Shown: positions 1 through 13,140, counted from the stretch's first letter. The stretch: DNA of 64,000 nt from Tamarix chinensis (GCA_030549775.1 CM060175.1:100735438-100799437), one strand, 5' to 3'. Numbers and translations: made by a program. The notes: a model not told the origin generated them from the letters alone.

Positions 1-480
1 TAATGAAAGAGCAAAATGAAGGGGGCATAAGGTGTGTTATTGACAATGAGCAAGGAGGAGAGAGAAGGTTTACCAAGGCTTGCATCTCCAACACTTGAAT
101 GAAGGGTTCAATGTAAGTATAAAGTGTAAGATAATAGGTGGGATGTAAGGTAAAGTGATTGTGGTTAAGATCTTGGACAAGGGAAAATGAGCAAGTAGAA
201 ATATGATCGAAAGTGAGGAGAGTTAAGTAGAAAGTCGACAAGGATGAAAGGAAGGACCCAAAAAAATACACATAAAAATTACATAGCTCAACGTATGAAT
301 GAGCTATGGTTGACTACCATTCATCCACCCAGACCCCCTAGTGCAACGAGGTCTACCTCAATGTTCGTTCGTCTAGCTCGCAAGCTATGATCAACCACTT
401 TGCACCAAAAACCCTAATCATTCATTTTTAACCGAGTTAACCTAATCTATTTTATATCCCAACACAAACACAAAGTAGCA

Positions 481-960
481 TGTCTATCAAGGCATTAATT
501 CATCATGTGGCTTCTACGTAGGCAAGCACTACTTACACGGATAAAGCTTAATCAATGGGGGTTATTAAAGATTCAAAATGTGGTATTTATGATCAAGGAT
601 AAGAATATTGGAATCACTTGTTTGTGCAGCAACCCTTTACTCAAGAAATATGGTGTAACCTTTTTAATTGGTTTGGGTTATGTCACCTAGGATCCAACTT
701 TGCAATGGCTAATGCAAAGAAGGAAACAGTAGAAGGGGGAGCTCAAAATTTTGTAAATGATGGCATCTTCAATTGTTTATATGATCTAGCAGACAAGTAA
801 TCAAGCTATTTGTCATGATAAAATGCTTATTTTTAGGAGAGATGCCAAAGAGATAGTTTTACATATTATTTTTATTTGTTTAAAGCATATTAGGATGGAT
901 GTCCTATATAAACCCCTGCTAGATAAACTAGATAGAATGCCATATATTCCAAAATGTTAG
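481..960 (+). pseudogene. LINE retrotransposon remnant (C-terminal zf-RVT region)
   Basis: Two frames together read like the reverse-transcriptase tail of a plant LINE. Positions 505-610 give WLLRRQALLTRIKLNQWG followed by a degenerate zinc-finger stretch. After a frameshift near 615, HLFVQQPFTQEIW and CNLFNWFGL follow (618-690), matching the usual 'HLF.HC.....IW..L..W.G' ending of this domain. A third stretch (about 828-960) resembles the 'RIF...AKEIV' tail. The zinc-ligand cysteines are gone and stops interrupt the frame, so this is dead. The rest of the LINE is outside the window or lost. The family call rests on motif recognition only. Confidence 0.5.
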
Positions 961-1528
961 GTTGGAGATAGAGATGTGCATAATGCTATTTTGTTAAATA
1001 ATAAAGATTACTATTACTTACCAATAAAAAATTAACTACAATTTCCCAATTAACTTTTGATTGGCATTTAAGTAGTAGTAATTTGATAATTTTGTGGCAA
1101 TAGTTTTGTGCCACTATAAGCTTTTGATCCGGTGTTCTTTTTGTTAATTACTTAGTATCTATTCGTAGGCATGTAAGTAGCTTCTAATATGCACTAAATC
1201 AGTAAATTTAAAAGTGTGATTGGTATGTTAGGTTTTTTTACATCATTATTTATGGTAAATAAAAATGAGATTGAATAGGATATCTAACTTGAAGATATTC
1301 TCTGAACAATCAAAAGAGCAGAGATTTGAAATGTTTGGATGAGGAATAATCTAAACAACGTCACAATCCATTCAAATATATTTTTGATATAATTACATAG
1401 CTCTTAGTAATTACCAAAATATTTTTACACTGATATATAATAATATCTACCCACATATCGATCATGACCTTACCTTACATGACTATTTCCATAAAACCCT
1501 TGTCAAGATCTGCAGTAGAAGAATATAC
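961..1528. other. AT-rich intergenic DNA, no gene seen
   Basis: No frame longer than a few tens of codons, no tRNA-like structure and no recognisable transposon ends were seen here. Confidence 0.5.

Positions 1529-1556
<28 letters not shown>
1529..1556. repeat. (AT)n microsatellite
   Basis: Uninterrupted alternating AT tract immediately 5' of the MITE at 1597. Confidence 0.9.
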
Positions 1557-1563
<7 letters not shown>

Positions 1564-1596
1564 TACACGGAATCGCGGCAATGAAACATTTACTAA

Positions 1597-1835
1597 GTGC
1601 TCGTTCGGTATGGGGGTAATAGGAATGGAAAAATTACTCCCATATTTTATATATATTATATAATATATTTAAAATTAAATATTTTTATTCTAATAAATAC
1701 CCATTTTAGATCTTAATTTGATCTAAAATGGGTATTTCATTAAAAACATATTTATTATTATTAAATACTTAATATAAAAGGTACAAAATAATGGAAAAAA
1801 ATTCTACCCCTATTTCCCCCATACCAAACAAGCCC
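1597..1835. mobile_element. MITE, PIF/Harbinger (Tourist)-like, 239 bp
   Basis: The left end GTGCTCGTTCGGTATGGGGG and the inverted right end GGGCTTGTTTGGTATGGGGG form terminal inverted repeats of about 27 bp with only a few differences. The element is flanked by TAA on both sides (1594-1596 and 1836-1838), the 3-bp target duplication typical of PIF/Harbinger MITEs. It has no coding capacity. Inside, 1695-1712 and 1720-1737 are perfect 18-bp inverted repeats around a 7-nt loop, so the whole element can fold back on itself. The intact ends and duplication suggest a fairly young copy. Confidence 0.85.
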
Positions 1836-1838
1836 TAA

Positions 1839-4600
1839 GCTGTATATATTTTCACGATTTAATCACGGAAATTAAGAAGCAATCTATTTGTTTTTTAGTG
1901 TGTTTGCAATAATAATAATTAATTAAGAGTTTGTTTGTTTGTATACTTTGAATAATTCCTTGCTTGTTTGGTATCATTTATAAAAAATAAAACAAAAGCT
2001 AAATAATTTCAATTGTTCATTTTTTTCATTGAATTTAAACCATCACATTTTAAAACTACCAACATAACTTGTCACATTTTACAATCTACTGCAGAGTATT
2101 TTTAAACATAAAAAAATACTAAAGTCCTACTTCCAAATATGATTTTGTTTTATTTTATATGGTATAATATAGCATCTAATATACATTTATTTTATTTTAT
2201 TTTATTAATTAATAATGAAATAAGGGAAGTGATAAGCTGGAAAATCCTATTTACATTTATTTTATTTTATTAATTAATAAATAAAGAAGGAAAGTGATAA
2301 GATATAGAATCCCAAATGTCATGATCCCACCGACCAACACATTTTCATTTTATTATACAACTAGTTATTCTCCTGTGTAATGTACAAAATATTGTTTTTT
2401 TATAATAATAATAATGTTATGTATATCTTTGAACGACAAAATTACTAATAGTATTATATGCATGTATATTCTTAAATAATTGTTTGTTTTTGTCAATGTT
2501 TTCATATATCAATTCTTGAAGATTTGATGACATAAACATATGGTAGTTGAATTTTCATTTCGGTACAACACACATGTTTTAGATATTATCGAGAATATCT
2601 TTTTTTGTATTATGTCTTCAAACCAAAAGGAAGCACCATACTTAAAGGTTTGATTACAACAATAACTATAGGCATCATTATATAAAATGACAAATATGGC
2701 TTGAGAGTAGTAGTTGTAATTTTCTTATATATTTTATTTATCTTGCAATAAAGCTAGATTATACAATTTAGATCTAATTTATAATAGTCTAATGAGTCAA
2801 GCTTGAGAAGTAATCAATTTTGATCATGAGAACCATATGTTGAGTTCAATAGCCACATGAACTAATCCTTGCACCAAGCACTCAATTTGGCCTTCAACCC
2901 ACATGCCAAGTGCCAACCCTAAATTCTTAAGGTTTAATAAATCCTAAAAAATAATTCACTCATCCTCCCTTAATTAATATATAATATTATGGAAGTCGAA
3001 TATCTAAAAACTAAGCAAAAGTTGAGAGTATATGAAAGAAATGAGATGTGTCAAGTATTTGGAGTGATGATGAAATGTGGAGATGCTTCTAAAAAATGCA
3101 AAGTACTCCTAAAACCATTCGCTTCAATATAATCTAATCATATTTATGTGGCATCCAATTTTTGAGGGAAAAAATAATAGCTACCATTTTAGAAAATTAA
3201 AAAAAAAATGTTGGATGGAACTAAGGTGAAATATGGACCATTTGTCTAAGTTTAAAGTAACAAATTTCATCTCATTATAGAAACAAAAATGCAAATATCC
3301 TCTCATCAACAGCTCAATAAAAGTTCATTATTAAGTTATTACCAATTTCCCCATAATAAAAACCATGCTACAAAAATAAAAATAGATCTAAGTAAACTAT
3401 GAAGAAAAAAAACATTATTACAATTACAAAATGAACAAACAATGCATTAAATTTAACAATACATGATAAACACAACCAATCAACAAATAGTAATGCTACA
3501 AAAATCAATATAACTTTCATTATATTCTTTTACTATAACTCTTAGAACATGTTTTACGGAATTATGGCTACAATCTTATTGAATATTAATATAAAACCAA
3601 TCAAGACAACTGTCGTAATCTGTAATCAAGGAATGTGTACTTAATTTATATTTTATTGAACTACATATTTATATTCATGAGTTGTACAATTAAACTTGGC
3701 AGTCAAACATCAAAAGAATAATGAATTTGTAATATATAGCAATATACTTTTGATATAAAGATTTTAATAGTGCATAATATATTGTTCTACCAATATCTTA
3801 CCCATTACAGTCTAACCAAATAATATTGTATATATCATGGGTTGGTATATACTAAACAATTAGAAACAATATATCTATTGAGGTATTTTGTAGCATAAAT
3901 CATTCAATGACAATAAATTACACGTATTATATTATATTTAATTAAATGATTAATTTATTCTCTTTTCTCATCTTTTTCACCATGTGTTCTCATACAATCA
4001 CCAGTTACTTGGAGGATTGTTGGTTTTACTGAATCATCCAACTAGTCCGCACCACCTCCAAAGAAGGTGGATCAATATTATTGCAAATGCCATACAATCC
4101 CAAATCTTGACGGTCAAGCTTCATTTTTCTTCCCAAATTTGGTGGATCCATGGATTTAAATATCAAAATTGATATTCCACAACATTATACACTCCGGATC
4201 TGAAAAATATTGAGGAAGAAATATAAATTGGTGAAAGCTTTTTGAAAAAAAAAAATGGAATCCTATGAAGGTAAAAAATGGTACTCTCAACAAGGAGAAT
4301 TAAGGTTTTATAAAAAATTAAAAAAAAAATTCTAGTAAAAAATACTTTACTCGTTGATTGAGAGAAGGGGTCGCTAATTTAGGTGGAAATAACACAGAAA
4401 ATGACTATTATCATATAGCGTGTGCGCGTCTGTGTATAGGTAGGCTATCAATCATCTACTACAGCATGGTATTGGTACTAGTACACACTACACACAATAA
4501 GAAGCATTCCCATTTGGTATCCAAATCGACCGTGTCAATTTGTGCCGATACTACTGCATGCATTAATTAATTTACAATATATTAATTGCTCTCGATACCC
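1839..4600. other. AT-rich intergenic DNA, no gene seen
   Basis: Contains only short spurious frames (for example 3984-4172 and 4358-4570) with no recognisable domains. No transposon ends were resolved apart from the tandem duplication at 2181-2312. Confidence 0.5.
2181..2312. repeat. Tandem duplication, about 70-bp period
   Basis: The block starting ACATTTATTTTATTTTAT and ending in GAAGTGATAAG plus an AATCC motif occurs twice, starting near 2183 and near 2253, with small indels. Confidence 0.7.
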
Positions 4601-5057
4601 TGGCTGTAATCCACCCCCGTGACCTGGTCTTATCTACGATGACCTATCCTTCCTCCGCTTCTTTCCTTGCTGTTTCCCTTTCTTCCAGAGATGTATTACG
4701 ATCATAATGAAACTATATAATAATTGTCTTTAGTCGTATAAAGTTCAAAGTCGTCGAGTTTTAGCTAGCTTCCACCCTCCATCAACTGACCAGTCTCTCC
4801 ATTGAAGCAGCCGTTATTCATTAGGGGCTTCAGTTCGCAACCCGCAAAATAGCCAAATTATTTACTGAAACCTTCAAGCCCCACCACCCCACCCAACAAA
4901 ACAAATTACGAAGCTCCGGCCAACAACTCCACAAATCCTCAATCCAAAAAAATAAAAAAAAACTCGCTCGCTCGCTGTCGCTACCCATCTTCATTTCTCC
5001 GTCGTCTCCATAATCCACTAGTATTCACCCCGAGATCACCGATTTCCATCTTCAAAC
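4580..5057 (+). promoter_or_regulatory. Probable promoter and 5' UTR of the syntaxin gene
   Basis: A TATA-like TATATAAT lies near 4712, followed by a C- and CT-richer stretch up to the ATG at 5058, as is common for plant promoters with a 5' leader of about 300 nt. The transcription start is inferred from composition only. Confidence 0.35.
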
Positions 5058-6266
5058 ATGAACGATCTATTCTCAGGATCCTTCTCCCGTTTCCGCACTA
5101 CCTCTGAAAATGAAGTCCAACTATCCTCCTCGTCCCAAAGGTCACGACAGCCACCACCGTCTACCGGCGGGGTCAACCTTGACAGGTTCTTCTCCGACGT
5201 CGAAACCATCAAAGACGACTTAAAAGAAATTGAAACGCTATACGAAAACCTAAAGTCCTCTAACGAAGAGTCGAAGACAATCCACAATTCGAATTCAATG
5301 AAAGATCTCAGAGCAAAGATGGACCGTGACGTGTCGTTGGCGTTAAAGAAAGCTAAGCTGATAAAAGTGCGATTAGAAGCGTTAGATCGAGCGAATGCGG
5401 CTAATAGACAAGTACCCGGATGTGGAGCAGGGAGTTCGGCGGATCGAACTCGGACGTCAGTGGTTAGCGGTTTGAGGAAGAAGCTGAAGGAGAAGATGGA
5501 TGAGTTCCAAGGGCTGAGAGAGAAGATTGGGAGGGAGTACAGGGAGACTGTTGAGAGAAGGTATTTTACGGTCACGGGTGAGAATCCGGATGAGAAAACG
5601 GTTGACTTGTTGATTGGTACCGGACAGAGTGAGACTTTCTTACAGAAAGCTATTCAAGAACAGGTGACTTTTTTTTTTCCTATTTTTTCTCTCCCCCCGG
5701 CGCATTTATTGTTATCGTATTTTAAATAATGTTACCTTCGCTTTTGTTTTATACCCTCCTCCTGATTCCGAAAGCCTCATCGAGGCCTCGTTCAGTTATA
5801 TATACACTACACATACATGAAATGGCGAGAGACAAATAGTATTATCTTCCTATTGGAATGGCCTGGCCGTCATTAGTTAAAAATATATGCACGTCTATTG
5901 GAATGGGGAAATTCGTTAATTTGTGGTTGTGTAAAATGGCAGGGTAGGGGAAGAATACTCGACACCATATCTGAAATTCAAGAGAGGCATGATGCTGTTA
6001 AGGACATGGAGAAGAACTTGAAGGAACTTCATCAAGTGTTTTTGGACATGGCTGTATTAGTACAGTACCAAGGCGAGCAACTTGACGACATAGAAGCTAA
6101 CATAAACAGAGCTAGTTCGTTCGTTAGAGGAGGAACAGGGCAGTTGCAAGTAGCCCGGGAGAAACAAAAGAGCAGCCGGAAATGGACTTGCTATGCCATC
6201 ATCTTGGTTCTGGTTATCATCTTGTTCATAGTTCTCTTCACGCTGAAGCCTTGGGAAAAGAAATAG
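5058..6266 (+). CDS. SYP121-like: SYP12-type plasma-membrane syntaxin (Qa-SNARE), two exons
   Basis: Exons are 5058-5663 and 5943-6266, joined across a GT...AG intron of 279 bp in phase 0, giving 309 residues. Domain order: short N-terminal peptide; Habc bundle (about residues 35-165, with [14 protein letters not shown] and [12 protein letters not shown]); linker with [24 protein letters not shown] motif (about 207-269) with [11 protein letters not shown] and zero-layer glutamine Q245; one membrane anchor (about 284-303); short tail KPWEKK. The family drives vesicle fusion at the plasma membrane with SNAP33 and VAMP72 partners. Residues 9-12 read FSRF, the FxRF motif known in SYP121 to contact K+ channels. 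The tail is shorter than the glycine-rich end of Arabidopsis SYP121, nearer in length to SYP124/125, so the exact orthologue is open. The frame running through the donor site (to 5729) is intron read-through, and the ATG at 5898 lies in the intron. Confidence 0.95.
5664..5942 (+). other. Intron of the syntaxin gene
   Basis: Donor CAG|GTGACT with a T-run directly after it, acceptor GGCAG|GGTAGG. Splicing joins ...AIQEQ to GRGRILDT, the contiguous sequence of SYP12 proteins. Confidence 0.9.
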
Positions 6267-6484
6267 ATGCTTTGACTACTTGTCTATGGCAAAGTTGTTT
6301 CCCTGTTTGGGCCTATGAATGCCGGCTGGGACTAGTGGCATGATTGTGACATCACTTCGTAGATTCTGAGATTAATTGATGGTTTTTCACCAGTCAGATT
6401 CCTGCGTCTTGTTTCTCTGGTGAAATAAGTAAAATTCTCCGTTTTAGTTTCCCTGATTTTACTGGTATTTTTCTTTTCATATAC

Positions 6485-6984
6485 NNNNNNNNNNNNNNNN
6501 NNNNNNNNNNNNNNNNNNNNNNNNNNNNNNNNNNNNNNNNNNNNNNNNNNNNNNNNNNNNNNNNNNNNNNNNNNNNNNNNNNNNNNNNNNNNNNNNNNNN
6601 NNNNNNNNNNNNNNNNNNNNNNNNNNNNNNNNNNNNNNNNNNNNNNNNNNNNNNNNNNNNNNNNNNNNNNNNNNNNNNNNNNNNNNNNNNNNNNNNNNNN
6701 NNNNNNNNNNNNNNNNNNNNNNNNNNNNNNNNNNNNNNNNNNNNNNNNNNNNNNNNNNNNNNNNNNNNNNNNNNNNNNNNNNNNNNNNNNNNNNNNNNNN
6801 NNNNNNNNNNNNNNNNNNNNNNNNNNNNNNNNNNNNNNNNNNNNNNNNNNNNNNNNNNNNNNNNNNNNNNNNNNNNNNNNNNNNNNNNNNNNNNNNNNNN
6901 NNNNNNNNNNNNNNNNNNNNNNNNNNNNNNNNNNNNNNNNNNNNNNNNNNNNNNNNNNNNNNNNNNNNNNNNNNNNNNNNNNNN
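6485..6984. other. Assembly gap of 500 N
   Basis: Exactly 500 undetermined bases just after the syntaxin 3' UTR. This round number is typical of a scaffold gap of arbitrary or estimated size. Frames that run through it are meaningless. Confidence 0.98.
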
Positions 6985-8067
6985 ATAAAGGTGGATGGAT
7001 GTTACATGCTGCCACCACATTGTTTTGGATCGGCCTCTTATGTGGGTATAGTTTTCAGTTTTTAAGGGAAATAACAAGATATGATCGTGTACTGGCCTTT
7101 CCTATGACCTCCATTGATGCAAGTGTTCACTCTCTCGCCAATGCTCTAGTTTCTATGAATATAAATAATTGGTTATCCTACGGCGATCAGAATCGGATGA
7201 TAGAAACTGTTCCATACTTCAAGCTTTGCATTAAATGTACAATACGGTGATCGCATTTTACATTCTAATGGTCACTTCTGAAATTTCACCACGTACTTTC
7301 AAATGCTAGATTTTCATGCGAATAGCCTAATGCACCCCGCCCCCCTTTGATTTAGGAAGGCGAAAACTAATAGAAATAAATTATTTAATTTATCTCATTT
7401 GGGATCAGCATTGAACTTCATCTACATAACCCATGACTGCAAATTCCAATTGCATTTACCCTGATCCGTCCAGTTTCAAAGTAAATGAGCTAAACTAAAA
7501 ATACAAATACCTCAATCTAGAGAATTTTTTTAAAACTATCACTTCAATTTACTTTCATCCATTCACACATTAATCTAAACAAACTATAAAATATTTAAGA
7601 ATAACGAGTTACACAATTGAGCACCGCCTCCTCTTCCAAACAAGCGATTTACTCACCATCCCCACTGGGTTATTGTTGTCATGACATTGGCACACTGACA
7701 TCCACATATTCGAGGCCAGATTTGTTTTAAGTACCAACATTTCTCGTATTAGAGTTCTCTACCGCTATTCGTTTATCACACTATTATATGAACCAATAAA
7801 CCCAGTTAATTATCAGGAAATGACAAGTTCACAAACAACAATGTCAGGGAAGACCGACACACAAGTTCCATTGATAACATTGCAAACTCCATGTACTGCC
7901 AACCCTCCAAATTTAAGCATCGAACCAAACGAAAGCTACATGTACTTACAATGTCAAACCATTGGTGATTTTACCGCGACAGCAGAAGAAAAAGCGAAGG
8001 AACCTACATAGAAACCCCCTCAGGCCGAGAAACCCTCCCTGAGAGCAAGACTATAGACAACCAAGTC
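6985..8067. other. Intergenic DNA, including the H4 3' flank
   Basis: No supported gene. Frames at 6999-7250 and 7820-8011 have no recognisable domain. The 3' UTR of the minus-strand H4 gene must lie in the right-hand part. Confidence 0.5.
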
Positions 8068-8382
<315 letters not shown>

Positions 8383-8386
8383 TTAG

Positions 8387-8807
8387 CTGTCAATTGACCT
8401 CGAAATTTGACCTGAAATGTGAGGCGGAACATTAATTTAACAAATCAATCGATGAACAACTGCATAGCCGAAAATTGAATGAAAACCCTAATCACTTGAA
8501 CTAGAAATAAAAGCAGGGCGGAGGATATTATGACTGAAATCCACAGGTTTTGAGAACAGAAAAGGAGTTAATAGGAAAAAGATTTTGGAGGTGGTTCAAC
8601 TCGGAAGTTTTCATAACAAAGCCATATGAAAAGCGGTCGACGATTTAATCACCCCAGAGGAAGCAAAATGGACATCCACGCCATGGAAGATCAAGGTAAC
8701 ACAAATTAAGCAAGCGAGTGAGAAGATATAAATCTGGAAAGTCTAATTATATTTGCTTCGCGTCGCGATTAAAGGCAATGAAGGCGAAAGAGAGAAATGT
8801 AACGAAC
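8387..8807 (-). other. Probable 5'-UTR intron of the H4 gene
   Basis: Read on the minus strand, a consensus donor CAG|GTTCGT lies at 8807 after a CT-rich leader, and an acceptor TTGACAG ends at 8387, a few bases before the ATG. The promoter motifs lie beyond the donor, which fits a leader intron of about 421 bp. A second acceptor (ACATTTCAG, near 8411) is possible. Transcript data are needed to choose. Confidence 0.4.
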
Positions 8808-8867
8808 CTGAAAGAGGAGCTCTAGAAGTTTGTGATTTCCAAGCGAAGAATAGCAAGTGTAATCGAT

Positions 8868-9000
8868 GATCCGCAATGCCTGGACTGAGAGGTTATTTAT
8901 TGTAGCGGTCCTAGATGCTGTGCTTTTGGCACTAGACTGATCCTGATCCGAGGCGCAGCACTGAAACGTGATCTTCACCGTCGATTGGTGAATAGACGGA
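8868..9000 (-). promoter_or_regulatory. H4 promoter with octamer-like elements
   Basis: On the minus strand there are two near-matches to the plant histone octamer CGCGGATC, each 7 of 8: TGCGGATC (8868-8875) and CTCGGATC near 8944-8951. CCAATC lies upstream near 8983, a TATA-like ATAAATA near 8894, and CACGTTTC near 8967. Plant H3 and H4 genes use the octamer with ACGTCA-type hexamers for S-phase expression; that role is inferred here. Confidence 0.45.
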
Positions 9001-9704
9001 ACGGATGGGTCTTGGGGTTTTTAGAGGGAGGTAACTGGAATCGATGACCTGGCAAGGCGCTTTTGGGGGCTGGTGAATAGTTATAGAGCGGCTACTCTGG
9101 TTTTGCATTTGGCGGTCTTCTAATTTATTTGGGTTTTGTCTCCATCGAGGGATGTTAACAAACCGCCCCGCTTTGGGAGCGATTAGATTCGGTGCGTTTG
9201 TTTGAAAAACGAATGGAGCTTGAGTTACGGTATATCTATAGTTTTAAAAATTAAATCTGTTATTAAAGTAGTATTATAATTAATTTATTAATTTAATAGT
9301 TTGATTAATTATTTAGATTGATCAAATCGGTATTATATATTAAGTTAAAAAATATAAAATATTAAAAAAATTAAATTTTATATGAATTTTGACTACTTCC
9401 GATCAATTTTTAAACCGACTCCCAACTGATTTTTTAACCAACACAAATCTCCAATTTTTTAATAGTTTATTGGTTTCAAGATCTAAATAATCAGTACATG
9501 AAATATTATAGGTGACCTGATCGGTTCACTAGTCGATCCTGTCTGAACTTATAATTTAAAGCTATGGGTAGATTCAATTCATCTACAGACTTAGTTTGTT
9601 TCTTATATCATTTATGGATTCATTTTTATATTTATTTATAATTGTATTTACATGTTTATTTATAAATTTTTATATATAATATAAAATATTTGATATAATT
9701 TATT
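9001..9704. other. AT-rich intergenic DNA, no gene seen
   Basis: Becomes strongly AT-rich from about 9230. No frame or element ends could be supported. Confidence 0.5.
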
Positions 9705-12500
9705 TGTAATACACCCACTTTGCACTACCAAAATTTTTTATTTTAAAATAGTACGAAATTTTAAAAAATGACAAACACACTTTGAAAAAATGGGATACTA
9801 TTGTTGCACCTAGCATATGAGAGACAGTTGTCGCCCTTTCCATATTAGATACAAAACTAAAAAACCAAACCAACCAAAAACAAGAATAGAGTGCGTAAAA
9901 GATACGATATATATATATTAAAATAAAATATTTACAAAACAAGGTCTCGACGGGTCTCTAAAATATTCAAATGCGTGACAGACAAATTAAACTAAAAGTA
10001 CAAAACTACAATAGGCATAAAACAATGGTATAGCATGACCCCAAGCCTAGTCCATTAAGGATCGAATAACAGTTTCCGAATATATATGCTCCCAAGCCCC
10101 AAGCCTAAAATGATGATAGACTCATTGCTGGTCATTATTAAAAACTAGAAAATGGTATTCTACTCATGGGATTAAGCAAGTGATCGAACAAACGAATTTA
10201 GCAATACACTATATATTGGGTAAGCCAAAGTACCTCCCCAACAGGAGTTACAAGTATACAAGGCCACGGGAAACAATAGAAGTCGAACTAGGCATAATAG
10301 CATACTTACACAACGCACTTAAGTGTACATGTATTATCACAATCATGTGATGCTTTGGGATTTCATATCATGCAGTGACTTAGACAATTTAAGGCTCATC
10401 ATACATATCAATGCAACATAGATATCATGGATAGAAACATATTATAAATCATAAGTCATTTCTCATCTTATTAGGTTCTTCTACTATCCACCTATGTGAA
10501 TATTCCATTAGGTCCATTTCAAAGTTTACATGATCCATTAGATTAACTATTTACAAGCTATTATTCCCTTTCATTTTCCATTCCCTTATTCCTCGTCTAT
10601 ATCCTAATTCATATTCTTATCGAGCTATAGACTGTTTACCACCCCATAATCTCATATACCATGGAATTCTATCTAAATTAGATGACATAAAGCCTGGCAG
10701 AAGCTAAGTAACCAACAATAAATATAAAGTTTGGTCAAAGCCAAAAACCACCTAGGTAACCAGATTCTTTAATATCGATATTTCTTAGTACATCATCAGC
10801 ATCTAGAGTAAGTAAGGCACCGGGATCTACTAGGATCCCATACAAAGGCGCTAATAAACAACCGCATGCAGACTACCCTCGATAGCTAATTGAGGATCAG
10901 ACATAAACAACTAAGTCATCTTTCACTTTAAATTATTAGTATGTTATTTTGTAAGGTTATATTATCTAGTAACACATCCATATAATATTCTATCTTAACC
11001 ATTATTACCCTAAAAACATGTAGTGGGATTTCCATCAATGCTTAACCAAGATTAAATCAATCTATAAGATGATCCATTTAGGCTAAGAATCCAAATTGCA
11101 TTATCTTTTTTAAGTCACAGTATACTCATTCTGATTATTCTATTGAGACATTCCAAAACACTTAGTAAGGATACCATGAATTATGAACATTTAATCCACC
11201 CAATAGGTTAGTTAACTCATACCTAAATGTGTGTTCTCAACATTACAAAATCACATTATAGCATTGCGCATAGTCTCAAAGCATATCAAGTCCAAAAGAG
11301 CAAAAATAGTGCACTTTGGCTGAATAGATCGATCGATTTAGGCTATCCGGTTGATTAGTTTTGCTCAACCAACCCCCATAGCTCCCTTGAACCAGTCAAT
11401 TGGTATGGTTAGACCAATAAATTTTTCTATGATAAATGATAAATTTTGACAAACCAATCAATGGTTTTAAGCAGAGAGCAACCAAAGTTACCATAAATAA
11501 TCTGGTAGATCGATTTGGGTCAACTAGTCAACTATTCCAATGACTCGTTGATCTGTTTAGCCTAATAATTTGATCAATTTACACTTGGATAACACATAAC
11601 ATATATTTTATTATGACTCATACTCTAATATCTTACCACATCCAAACCATAACGTTGTCATAGCAAAAGACCAAGTTTTAGCATGCTCCTAAACTGAATC
11701 ATGTTTCATTTACAAGTAATTGACCCTATTTCTCATCAATCAAGCCTTTTTTTCTCATAAATCTTAATTAAGTCAACATGCATCACTAAAATGCCAAATT
11801 CTCACGTAGGCACTTAGAGATTAATATTTATATAGAATACTAAATTACATGCTTATTCATGCCACATTTTCAATGTAAGAATGGTTTACTCAAAGCTTAG
11901 AAAAATTTTCAACCATAGAAGAAAATTTTAAGTTGAAAGATTTTAACTTCCCACACCTTAAAATTGAAATTTTAAAACTCAGAGATCATAAAATAACATC
12001 GATAGATCAATAACTCAAATTAGGGAAGAGAACAAACTTACCACTTCCTAAAGAAAATAGAAAAAGAGCTAACTATGAGCAAAATCAACTTCTTCTTAAA
12101 TCTAGCTCTCTTTTTTTCTTTAAAATAAAAAAAGAGGGGCTTATATGAAGGATCAAAATAGTAAATCAAATTAGAATGAGAGCTCAAAGTGGAGAAGAAT
12201 CAACACAAGTATTTGATAACTCATATATTTTTGAGGCTGAAAGAAAGGTAAGAAAATTAAATGATTAAGGGTATCTATAGTCAACGAATTGGTTGGAAAA
12301 TGATTAAGGATATGTAATAGATTGAAAACCCTAATTTTATTGTTTGAATATAAGCTAAATGAGCAAATTCATAAAAAATAAGCCGACTTCCATCTCAGAG
12401 CTCAAATGGTAATTTTTTAGATAATGTAGGTAGAGTTCATCTAGAAAATATCGAACACAAGAGAGCAAATGGAAGATCGGCATGGGAAGAAAATATCCCA
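9705..12500 (-). mobile_element. Old LTR-like relic (H), boundaries uncertain
   Basis: Starts with TGTAATACACCC, the inverted-end motif of the LTR family seen elsewhere in the window, and has a gene-free body with an oligopurine patch near 12113-12140. The body (for example 11320-11600, with repeated CCAATC/GGTTGATTAG-like motifs) does not clearly align with copies A-F. The right end and target duplication were not found. It may be a separate, diverged LTR. Confidence 0.3.
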
Positions 12501-12594
12501 GCTATACAATGATAGTCTAAAAATCGAAGCATACTTCTAAAGACGTGCAGATGAGAGAGGAAGCATATAATTAAAATATTGGGTGTTATAGCCG

Positions 12595-12639
12595 TAATTA
12601 ACATAAGTTTGATTTACCCAACCATCCTTACATGAATTA
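12595..12639 (-). other. Conserved hairpin of LTR copy G
   Basis: Arms 12595-12607 and 12627-12639 with a 19-nt loop. Read as minus-strand RNA, 12 of 13 positions pair (two G-U) with one C-U mismatch. This is the most diverged copy, yet pairing is retained. Confidence 0.6.
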
Positions 12640-13140
12640 GAATGCTAAAACCATTCATAGTAAAATAAATAAATTAGAAATGGAATAAATTTTTCAAATA
12701 CAATATGAGTTTGGAGGTTAACCCCAAATTACAATAATAAAAGACAAACTAAGGGATATCATAGATCAAAGAGTCAAAAAAGGTATATGGGTAAATACAT
12801 CAATAAGATGATATGACTTTATATCCATAACCCTGATACCAAAGTCACTCCTCCGCATATACCCCGTCAAAAGCTGTGAATTCATCCAATGGGTTAGCCT
12901 TGACCTACGCAAATATATCTAGGTCTCCTAGTCATGGAAATGAACAACACACATACAACGGATGATTAATATGCTATGTAACGAGTAAGATAATAATATA
13001 ATTGAAGTAGGATTGCACATAATACATGAATTCTTATTAGAGAATAAGCGTACGTAAGATGATATAAGATAGTGTCAGGTAAATAATGATTTCAAGTTTC
13101 ACTATATTAATATATCACATTCCAATATTTTATTTATATT

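Noticed and set aside
6332..7077. Two frames of about 228 residues on the minus strand
   Set aside because: They run through the 500-N assembly gap and have no real sequence in the middle.
9700..9942. Minus-strand 80-residue hydrophobic frame
   Set aside because: AT-rich sequence at the edge of an LTR relic with no recognisable protein family.
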